Below are positions 6,577 to 12,303 of a stretch of 12,303 nucleotides of DNA, in pieces (the first letter of the stretch is position 1; every line of letters begins with the position of its first letter). Origin of the DNA: an uncultured Prevotella sp. (GTDB lineage Bacteria; Bacteroidota; Bacteroidia; Bacteroidales; Bacteroidaceae); contig CAJOHP010000051.1 of assembly GCA_905234355.1 (NCBI GenBank), positions 1 to 12,303 on the forward strand. The letters run 5' to 3'. The notes below the pieces were generated by a model that was not told the origin of the DNA, ran no database searches, and worked only from the letters and a program-made list of their open reading frames with translations. The position numbers were made by a program, and so were the translations under genes.

Positions 6577-9500
6577 TTATTTCACGATCACCTTGCGTGC
6601 CTTGCCGTTGGTCACCACGATGTTCAGGCCGCGCTGCAGCTGCTGCATCCTGGTGCCTGCGATGGTGTAGATGCCGTCGGCAGCCTTCTTCTCAGCCCCG
6701 ATGGTCTCTATGCCCTCGGCAATGGGTCCGCCCCATCCGGCATTGTCGCCCATGGCGGTGAGCGTCAGCGACCATGCGCCCACGCTGTACCAGAGGCCGG
6801 CAAACACCTTCGGTGTCTGCGAAGCCTCAGTGCCGCACATCGTACCGATGAGTAGCTGGTGGTTCTTCACCTCGATGCCCTGGAACTCCTGGTACTGGAA
6901 TCCGCGGCCCAGGCCGTTGTTGGCGTTGTAGATGGCCGACATCTCGGCGTAGGCAGGATCGTCCTCGGCCATGCCGCCCTCGATGGCAGCCTTGGCAGCC
7001 TCCCACAGCGGACCGCGTGTGTCGCTGGCGACAGCCTCTTCGCCGGTCTCCTCGTTGATGTAGTAGTTCATGGGAATCTCCACAAACACGGTGTCGGCGT
7101 CAGCCTTATAGAACACGTAGGCGCCTTCGGCCGGTGTGCGGGTGTAGGCAGCGAGGGTATAGGTGCCGTTGGGCAGGTCCTTCACGAGCTGCGAGATCTG
7201 GTAGTCGGCCAGACCGTTGGGACTCCAGGAGTCGAAGTAGCGTGTGGCCGAACCGTCATACCACTGTCCGGTCTTCGAGGGGTTGGCGTCGCCCGTGCCC
7301 TTGACGAGCTCCCATCCGTTCATCGACTCAGCCTTCGGGTTGACGATGAAGGCGGTGTAGTCGGCGGGCACGGTAGCAGCGTCGACGAGGTTCTGCTTGG
7401 CCACCAGTCCGGCAGCCTCCTGCAGCTTAGCCACATAGTCGTTGACGGTGGCCAGGTCCTTCATCTCGCTGGTCAGGGCCGTCTTCTGCTCGGCCATGAT
7501 GGCCTCGAGATAAGTCTTGCCCGTAGCCTGTGCAGCAGCAGCCACGTCGGCAGCGTTGTTGTAGGCGGGAGCATAGGTGTTCACATAGTTCTTCAGCAGC
7601 TCCACGTTGGCAGCGAGGTCCTTGTAGGAAGCGGTGTCGCACACCATCCAGTTGGCCACGTAGTCGAAGGCGAAGCGCACGATGTCGGTAGCCTCCTTGT
7701 AGCCCTCTCCGGCGAGCTGAGCCTGCACGGTGGGCAGGGTCTTGCCGTCCATCATATACTCCTCGTAGGCAGCCTCGCTCTTGTCGGCCTCGGCCTGAGC
7801 GGCGCTGATGAGCGTGAGAGCGGCAAAGAGGTCGGTCTCGGCCTTAGCCTTGGCGATAGAGTCGTTGAAGGCTTTCTTGTCGGCAGCGAAGTGCATCTTC
7901 TCGGCGAAGGTCTCGGCATCGGCTATGCGCTGTGCCACGGCCTTCTGCACGGCATCGGCCTCGGCAGCACCGAGGTAGTAGAGGTGGAAGTTGGTGGCGA
8001 GGAACCATCCGGCCGAAGCGTTGCCGTTGCCGGTGCCCTCGGCGCCGATGGTGAGCTTGCCGTCGACCACGAGCACCTTGTCGGTGGTGGTCAGCGTCTC
8101 CCACTGTCCGGCACCGCCGTCCTCCCATCCGTCAGCAGTGAGGCTGGGCGAGATGGAGCTGCCAGCGGTGCTGCGGGCGAAGGTGTGCTGGTTGGTGCAG
8201 TAGCCGCTCTGCGTGATGAGGTCGGCCGACACCTTGTAGTAGCCGTTGGGCAGGTCGGTCAGGTCCTGAGCCACGCCAAGGGTGGTGGTGAAGTTGTTGT
8301 TCCAAGCGTTCCAGCAGCTGCGGCCCTGCTGGAAGTTCAGGCGCTGGTCGCCGCCGGTGGCACCGCTGATGTACCAGCCCGTGCTGTTCAGGTCGGTATT
8401 GGTGCTCTGATTGCCACCCACAGTGTACTCGTTGGCATAGACCCAGACGCCGTCCTGCTCTGTGGGCTCGGCCGAGGCGTTGATAAACCAGGGCGACTGC
8501 ACGAGGAAGGTGTAGTCGGCGGGGTTGTCCTCGGTGGCCTCCTGCGAGAAGTTGTAGGCCTTGATGGCCTCGGCAGCCTGTGCGATGGCAGCCACTATCT
8601 GACTGGCGTTGCCGTTGTTGCGCAGGTCGTTGATCTGCTCGTATGCATCGGTCAGTGCGTCGTAGCCGGGATACTGTGTGGTCTCGATGAGGCGCAGCAT
8701 CTTCTCGAGCTGTGCGTCGAGGGCGGGCACCTGTGCGAGCACATCCTTGAAGCGCACAATCTCGGCCTCGGCCTTCTTCAGGGCGGCCTCCATCTCCTCC
8801 ACGTCAAGACCGATGGCCATGTCTATCTCGTCGATGGCATCGTTCATCTCGTTGATCAGGCCCTCCAGACCCAGCTCGCGGGCCTCCTCCTGCAGCAGCT
8901 GCAGGTCGCCGAGCGAGGCGGTCAGGTCGGCCTCGAGTATCTGGGCTCGGTCGGCCTCGCCTATCTTGTAGAGCTTGATGCCGTCAATCCAGATGAAGGG
9001 GTTGGTGCCGGAACCGCCGCTCGACTGGAAGCCGAACTGGATGGTGAACTCCGACGTCGGGGTGAACTCGATGCTGTGCAGCGTCCACTCCTGTGCGTTG
9101 AAGCCGTCCTCATCCTCGAAGGTCTCCTTGCGGCAGGTCACCTTACAGAGGTTCTTCACGCCGGTGTTGCTCTGGCTGGCAGTGAAGTTGGCGTTCTTCA
9201 CCCAGTAGTCCAGACGATAGACGGCGCAGGGCAGGCTCACTACCTGTGAGTAGGTGGCCCATCCGCCCCATCCTGCACGCAGGTAGAGGGCAGCCTTGTT
9301 GTCGTCGCCGCTGTCCTGCTCGGGCTTGTCGGGCATGGAGAGGCAGGTGTCGCCGTCGTCGGCAATAGGTATGGCCGTGGCGCCCAGTCCGTAGGGCACG
9401 GTGCCGAAGTAGACCCACTCAGGCGTCTGCACATTGCCCGATGCTACCGTCCAGCCCTGCACACGGCCGAGGAAGCCGTTCCACGCCGAGGTCGAGGGAA

Positions 9501-9750
9501 TGTCGTCCTTACGGCTCTTGGTGCCCAGGCTGTGGGCATAGACCGTGCTGTCGGCGGCCATCCAGCCCTGGCTGCGCCCGCCACTGTAGACGATGTCGTC
9601 CTTCACGATAGGCTTGGTCTCACCGTTGACACCCCAAGTGATGTCCTCGTCGAAGCCTGGATTCTGGATGTAGTTTGTCACATCCTCTTCCTGAGCCAGC
9701 AATGGCGTGGCCATCATGGCTCCAAAAGCAAAAAGTAGAAGTTTCTTCAT
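6577..9750 (-). CDS. Large secreted multimodular protein with three jelly-roll-like modules and helical linkers; function unknown
   Basis: 1057 residues. A type I signal peptide (residues 1-19, ending TPLLA before QEED) directs export. The chain alternates beta-rich and helical parts: an N-terminal carbohydrate-binding-like beta module (about 22-262, opening NYIQNPGFDED and closing FIWIDGIKLYKI); an Ala/Glu-rich helical segment (about 266-405); a second beta module (about 410-595, DYTFLVQSPWFIN, DLPNGYYKV at 499-507, closing HLYYLG); a long helical segment (about 596-790); and a third beta module (about 797-1010, DYTAFIVNP, DLPNGTYTL from 858). Modules two and three share the same opening and DLPNG motif, so they are internal duplicates. 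The last 33 residues (GIYTIAGTRM to KVIVK) resemble a type IX secretion C-terminal sorting tail. No catalytic motif is recognised. Galactose-binding or CBM-type binding is an inference. A consensus promoter lies upstream and a hairpin terminator downstream, so it is likely monocistronic. Confidence 0.93.
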   Translation of the reverse strand: MKKLLLFAFGAMMATPLLAQEEDVTNYIQNPGFDEDITWGVNGETKPIVKDDIVYSGGRSQGWMAADSTVYAHSLGTKSRKDDIPSTSAWNGFLGRVQGWTVASGNVQTPEWVYFGTVPYGLGATAIPIADDGDTCLSMPDKPEQDSGDDNKAALYLRAGWGGWATYSQVVSLPCAVYRLDYWVKNANFTASQSNTGVKNLCKVTCRKETFEDEDGFNAQEWTLHSIEFTPTSEFTIQFGFQSSGGSGTNPFIWIDGIKLYKIGEADRAQILEADLTASLGDLQLLQEEARELGLEGLINEMNDAIDEIDMAIGLDVEEMEAALKKAEAEIVRFKDVLAQVPALDAQLEKMLRLIETTQYPGYDALTDAYEQINDLRNNGNASQIVAAIAQAAEAIKAYNFSQEATEDNPADYTFLVQSPWFINASAEPTEQDGVWVYANEYTVGGNQSTNTDLNSTGWYISGATGGDQRLNFQQGRSCWNAWNNNFTTTLGVAQDLTDLPNGYYKVSADLITQSGYCTNQHTFARSTAGSSISPSLTADGWEDGGAGQWETLTTTDKVLVVDGKLTIGAEGTGNGNASAGWFLATNFHLYYLGAAEADAVQKAVAQRIADAETFAEKMHFAADKKAFNDSIAKAKAETDLFAALTLISAAQAEADKSEAAYEEYMMDGKTLPTVQAQLAGEGYKEATDIVRFAFDYVANWMVCDTASYKDLAANVELLKNYVNTYAPAYNNAADVAAAAQATGKTYLEAIMAEQKTALTSEMKDLATVNDYVAKLQEAAGLVAKQNLVDAATVPADYTAFIVNPKAESMNGWELVKGTGDANPSKTGQWYDGSATRYFDSWSPNGLADYQISQLVKDLPNGTYTLAAYTRTPAEGAYVFYKADADTVFVEIPMNYYINEETGEEAVASDTRGPLWEAAKAAIEGGMAEDDPAYAEMSAIYNANNGLGRGFQYQEFQGIEVKNHQLLIGTMCGTEASQTPKVFAGLWYSVGAWSLTLTAMGDNAGWGGPIAEGIETIGAEKKAADGIYTIAGTRMQQLQRGLNIVVTNGKARKVIVK

Positions 9751-9752
9751 AC

Positions 9753-9770
9753 GTTAGTAAAGTTAGTAAA
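9753..9770. repeat. Tandem 9-bp repeat GTTAGTAAA x2 in the 5' leader
   Basis: Two exact adjacent copies of GTTAGTAAA lie 3 bp upstream of the start codon of the 1057-residue protein gene (read as TTTACTAAC twice in its mRNA). The core TTACTAA/TTAGTAA also forms the inverted repeat at 9880-9904. The repeats sit where the ribosome binds, so an effect on translation initiation is possible but not shown. Confidence 0.6.
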
Positions 9771-9845
9771 TAATAAATGTGTTTTGTTCTCTGTCTGTTT
9801 CAGTGGGTGTCGGCGAGCACAGACGCTTTATGCCGCAACACGCGA

Positions 9846-9877
9846 CAAAATTACAAAAAAAGCGGAAAACAGCCAAG
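9846..9877 (-). promoter_or_regulatory. Leftward Bacteroides-type promoter of the 1057-residue protein gene
   Basis: Reading the minus strand, a -33 element CTTG (9877-9874) is followed by a 20-nt spacer and a -7 element TAATTTTG (9853-9846), a full match to TAnnTTTG. The expected start point is near 9840, giving a leader of about 90 nt before the ATG at 9750. The spacing matches the established Bacteroides sigma-ABfr consensus. Confidence 0.72.
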
Positions 9878-9879
9878 CT

Positions 9880-9904
9880 TTTAGTAAAAAAAAGTCTTAC
9901 TAAA
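9880..9904. promoter_or_regulatory. A-rich inverted repeat next to the leftward -33 element (possible operator)
   Basis: Arms TTTAGTAA (9880-9887) and TTACTAAA (9897-9904) are perfect 8-bp complements separated by 9 bp, placing the half-site centres 17 bp apart. The repeat begins 2 bp upstream of the leftward -33 element, where an activator or repressor of that promoter could bind. The same half-site recurs in the leader at 9753-9770. The role is inferred from position only. Confidence 0.45.
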
Positions 9905-9929
9905 GAAGAAAAAACTGCTACTAAGCGTG

Positions 9930-10061
9930 GGTAGGCACACTACTCAGCGTGGGTACTCACAGTACCAGGCCTTGGTACTCACACTACCAGGCCTTGGTAC
10001 TCGCAGTACCAAGCGTTGGTACGCACAGTACCAAGCGTTGGTACGCACAGTACCAAACTTG
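9930..10061. repeat. Array of six 22-bp palindromic tandem units between divergent promoters
   Basis: Units start at 9930, 9952, 9974, 9996, 10018 and 10040, exactly 22 bp apart. The model unit is GGTAC, then 5 nt (GCACA or TCACA), GTACC, then 7 nt (AAGCGTT or AGGCCTT). Units near the right-centre are almost identical and the outer ones are degenerate, with half-units trailing off on both sides (about 9915-9929 and 10062-10080). Within a unit GGTAC pairs with GTACC. Across a unit junction GTACCAAGCGTTGGTAC forms a 7-bp stem with a GCG loop, so the two foldings compete for the same arms. There are no unique spacers and no cas genes. The 22-bp period is about two helical turns, so equivalent sites face roughly the same side of the DNA. 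Confidence 0.92.
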
Positions 10062-10115
10062 GGTAGTCAATCTGGTACGGTGCGACACTGAAATGCAGGA
10101 AAAGACGGGCAAAGG

Positions 10116-10147
10116 CTTGCGTATATCATACGTTTTTTGTATTTTTG
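10116..10147 (+). promoter_or_regulatory. Rightward Bacteroides-type promoter of the glycoside hydrolase gene
   Basis: A -33 element CTTG (10116-10119), a 20-nt spacer and a -7 element TATTTTTG (10140-10147) match the Bacteroides consensus TAnnTTTG. The predicted start is near 10153, giving a leader of about 43 nt before ATG at 10196. The spacer contains a small inverted repeat, CGTAT-ATC-ATACG (10120-10132), which could be an operator half-pair, though 5-bp arms are weak evidence. Confidence 0.72.
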
Positions 10148-10195
10148 CACCGACCTAACCATTTCCGTTTCGGCAAACTAAAAACCAAGACATAC

Positions 10196-12303
10196 ATGAG
10201 AAGACATCTTCCACTCATCGTGACCCTCTGCGCCCTGCTCGTGGGCCAGGCATGGGGCGCCAACACCAAGACCAGCGTGCAGCAGGTGACCGCGAGCGTG
10301 ACGCTGACCACCAACGTAGATTATGTGGTGACGGGCGAGACGCCCTTCAGCGGCAGCGGCGTGGTGGACATACAATCTACCGACCACGCCGTGCTCATCC
10401 TCGAGCGCGTCAGACCCTCGACGGCCATCAACCTGCTGGCTTCGCGTGTGCGTATCAAAGGAGAGGTGGCCAAAAACGGGCAGAACTGCCAGGTGCGACT
10501 CTACGGCACGCGCGGCGCCATGGTGCTGCCCTACGCCACGACCGACAAGCCCCTGACCGTCTATGCCGGACAACACTTCACCGGCGAGGCCTGCAGCGAC
10601 TTCGGACTGGAGAACGACGGCGGATACATGGTCACGCTCAGCCAGGCGAAGCTCAACAACCGCATACGCTCCTTCCGGCTGAAGCGCGGATACATGGTCA
10701 CATTCGCCACACAGAAGAGCGGCTACGGCTACCAGCGATGCTTCATAGCCAACAGCGAAGACCTGGAGATGGCCACCCTGCCGCAGATACTCGACGAGAA
10801 GATCACGTCCTATCGCATCTTCAAGTGGAACACCGCCGGCAAGAAGGGTCTGGCCAGCAACACCGACGCCGCGGCCTGCCGCGCCCTCAACGTCATCAGC
10901 TGCTACGGCTGGGACGCCGGCCACGACATGCAGCCCGACGTGGAGTGTGTGGTGCACCACCTCTACGAGGACTATCCCTCCTCGTCGGCCTGCGGCAAGG
11001 CCACTTGGACGGCACACATGAAGACCAACAACGAGCCCCGCAACTCCGCCGACGACAAGCCGCAGGACCTCAACACCATCCTGGCCAACTGGCAGAACCT
11101 CATGCGCACGGGCATGCGCCTCTGCTCGCCGTCGTCGTGGGACGGCAGCGACTACACCGACGGCTCCGGATTCCTCAAGCAGTTCTTCGACTCCATCGAC
11201 GCCCGAGGATGGCGTTGCGACCTGGCCGACCTGCACTGCTACTGGCTGCACGACAACTTCAACAACCTGCCCGCGATGCAGGCGGCCTATAAGCGCCCGC
11301 TATGGATCTCGGAGTGGATGTACGGCGCATCGTGGAACCACAACGGCACCTTCGCCTCCGGCGCCACCGACGGTGATGCGAAGTGGGGCGTGGAGCAGAT
11401 ATGCCAGAAGCTCAACTCCTATGCCTTCGTCGAGCGATACTTCTACTGGAACGGCGAGTCGAAAGGCAAGGTCTACAGCAATGGCGCCGTCACCTCGCAG
11501 GTGGGCGCCTACTACCGCGACATGCTCACCGGCATGGGCTACAACAAGAGCTACGAGAAGGTGCCCAACACCCCACGCATGCGCGGGGGCTTCAGCCGCT
11601 TCAGCGTGACCACCGAGGGCACCACGGCCACTATCCGCTGGCACGACTACGACGGCGAGTACAACCAGGTCATGGAGGTGCTGCGCAAGGAGCCGGGCGG
11701 CGCCTGGCAGGTGTGGCAGACCGTCACGCCTGAGGATGCCGAGGCCGACTACAGCCTCACCGACAGCCGGTGGAGCGAGGGCGTGCGCTACCGACTGCAC
11801 ATCAAGAGCTTCAGCGGGCGCGACTACTACAGCTCGCAGGACGTGGAGCCCGGCGAGGCCATCACCCTGAGCAACGGCACCACGCGCTATGTGGGCGGCA
11901 ACATCGTGGCCAACGGACAGTTCACCATGGGCACCTACGGATGGACCAACGGCACAGGACAGCCCCTGGCACAGCCCTGGTTCCAGGTGGTGCCCAGCGG
12001 CATCAGCGGCGGACACTTCCTGCAGGCCTACGGCAGCAAGGGCAAGGACGACGCCGCATCGGTGAAGACCGCTTTTGCCATCGTCCCGGGACAGGACTAC
12101 ATCGTGCGCATGGCCACCTGCAACGCCGGCGACTACCTGAAGGTAGACATCAGGAAGAAGGGACAGACCGCCGATGCCAATGCCGCCACGCTCTTCAGCC
12201 AGAGCTACTGGGCCACACAGGAGGCCACATTCAATGCCGGCGCCAACGACGAGGCGGTCCTCGCCCTGCGCTGGCTCGCCGCCAAGGGACAGATAGCCGA
12301 CGT
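10196..12303 (+). CDS. Secreted clan GH-A glycoside hydrolase, GH128-like, with FN3-like and CBM-like modules (3' truncated)
   Basis: Open from ATG at 10196 to the window edge: 702 residues without a stop, C-terminus missing. A signal peptide (residues 1-21, LPLIVTLCALLVGQAWG) precedes a beta-rich N-terminal domain of unknown type (about 22-200). The catalytic TIM barrel (about 200-455) shows the clan GH-A layout: a likely acid/base Glu280 in NNEP (after strand 4) and a likely nucleophile Glu373 in PLWISEWMYG (strand 7), with DLHCYW and YFYWNGES between and after. This pattern resembles the Asl1-like/GH128 group, known for endo-beta-1,3-glucanases, but GH5-, GH30- or GH39-like relatives cannot be excluded by eye. 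An FN3-like domain follows (about 462-545), then a carbohydrate-binding jelly-roll-like module starting at NIVANGQF (about 568 onward). It is divergent from the 1057-residue protein gene and has its own consensus promoter. The missing end may carry a sorting tail. Confidence 0.9.
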   Translation, partial: MRRHLPLIVTLCALLVGQAWGANTKTSVQQVTASVTLTTNVDYVVTGETPFSGSGVVDIQSTDHAVLILERVRPSTAINLLASRVRIKGEVAKNGQNCQVRLYGTRGAMVLPYATTDKPLTVYAGQHFTGEACSDFGLENDGGYMVTLSQAKLNNRIRSFRLKRGYMVTFATQKSGYGYQRCFIANSEDLEMATLPQILDEKITSYRIFKWNTAGKKGLASNTDAAACRALNVISCYGWDAGHDMQPDVECVVHHLYEDYPSSSACGKATWTAHMKTNNEPRNSADDKPQDLNTILANWQNLMRTGMRLCSPSSWDGSDYTDGSGFLKQFFDSIDARGWRCDLADLHCYWLHDNFNNLPAMQAAYKRPLWISEWMYGASWNHNGTFASGATDGDAKWGVEQICQKLNSYAFVERYFYWNGESKGKVYSNGAVTSQVGAYYRDMLTGMGYNKSYEKVPNTPRMRGGFSRFSVTTEGTTATIRWHDYDGEYNQVMEVLRKEPGGAWQVWQTVTPEDAEADYSLTDSRWSEGVRYRLHIKSFSGRDYYSSQDVEPGEAITLSNGTTRYVGGNIVANGQFTMGTYGWTNGTGQPLAQPWFQVVPSGISGGHFLQAYGSKGKDDAASVKTAFAIVPGQDYIVRMATCNAGDYLKVDIRKKGQTADANAATLFSQSYWATQEATFNAGANDEAVLALRWLAAKGQIAD

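Larger units (their letters stand above)
9751..10195. other. Divergent control region between the 1057-residue protein gene and the glycoside hydrolase gene
   Basis: This 445-bp gene-free stretch separates two divergent secreted-protein genes. From left to right it holds a tandem 9-bp repeat beside the leftward start codon, a leftward promoter, an A-rich inverted repeat, six 22-bp palindromic tandem units, a rightward promoter, and a leader of about 40 nt. The stretch 9840-9920 is very A+T-rich compared with the flanking genes. Bacteroidota mRNAs generally lack a Shine-Dalgarno sequence, and neither start here has one; both are preceded by A/T-rich leaders. Confidence 0.85.

Noticed and set aside
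6859..9249. Plus-strand open frame of 796 codons
   Set aside because: It is antisense to the 1057-residue secreted protein, which has a signal peptide, repeated modules and a sorting-like tail. The 796-codon frame has none of these and starts without promoter context.
9930..10061. CRISPR array
   Set aside because: The units are directly adjacent with no unique spacers, too short at 22 bp, and no cas genes are in the window.
9949..10158. 69-codon plus-strand open frame over the 22-bp array
   Set aside because: It is a translation of the palindromic repeat plus the promoter, including the -7 box. It has no initiation context and no family resemblance.
9711..10195. Insertion sequence or integron-like element around the divergent region
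   Set aside because: No transposase or integrase frame, no terminal inverted repeats and no target-site duplications are visible. The repeats are local and tandem.
10178..12016. Minus-strand open frames of 357 and 238 codons and plus-strand out-of-frame ORFs across the hydrolase
   Set aside because: The plus frame from 10196 encodes a signal peptide and clan GH-A catalytic motifs through the window end. The others are Arg-, Ala- or His-rich frame shadows.

Overview
The window looks like chromosomal DNA of a Bacteroidota member, most likely order Bacteroidales. The evidence is a SusC/RagA-type TonB-dependent receptor, a lipoprotein with an acidic surface-export signal after its lipobox cysteine, secreted proteins with Bacteroidales-style signal peptides (one with a type IX-like C-terminal tail), and two promoters matching the Bacteroides -33/-7 consensus (TTTG-like, 19-21 nt, TAnnTTTG). 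Coding DNA is G+C-rich and avoids TTA, CTA and TCA codons, which is why very long but meaningless open frames appear opposite the real genes. A G+C-rich Prevotella-like organism is plausible, but no taxonomic marker gene is present.

Layout. Left half, minus strand: a SusC-like receptor (3342 down to 1, its last few residues cut by the window edge) is preceded, 33 bp upstream, by a 965-residue lipoprotein with four fasciclin (FAS1) domains (6273-3376). These two form an operon, and a SusD partner is expected just left of position 1. A 303-bp intergenic stretch (6274-6576) holds a strong hairpin terminator and an unusual run of dinucleotide tracts. Next, also on the minus strand, is a 1057-residue secreted multimodular protein of unknown function (9750-6577). 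Right end, plus strand: a secreted clan GH-A glycoside hydrolase resembling GH128 (10196 to the window end, 3' truncated), with FN3-like and carbohydrate-binding-like modules.

The 445-bp divergent intergenic region (9751-10195) is the most unusual non-coding part. Two outward-facing promoters with the same architecture (CTTG-N20-TAnnTTTG) flank an array of six 22-bp units in which GGTAC/GTACC palindromes alternate in two mutually exclusive hairpin registers. A TTACTAA half-site also recurs around the leftward promoter and next to its start codon.

Working model (inference). The genes are a surface glycan or glycoprotein-targeting locus: FAS1 lipoprotein plus SusC (and presumably SusD) for capture and import, and a secreted endo-glycosidase plus a large secreted binding protein expressed from a shared divergent control region. 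Terminator placement suggests that the 1057-residue gene and the FAS1-SusC operon are separate transcription units. The SusC signal peptide is built on a 7-nt tandem repeat whose three forward frames encode the same hydrophobic heptapeptide.
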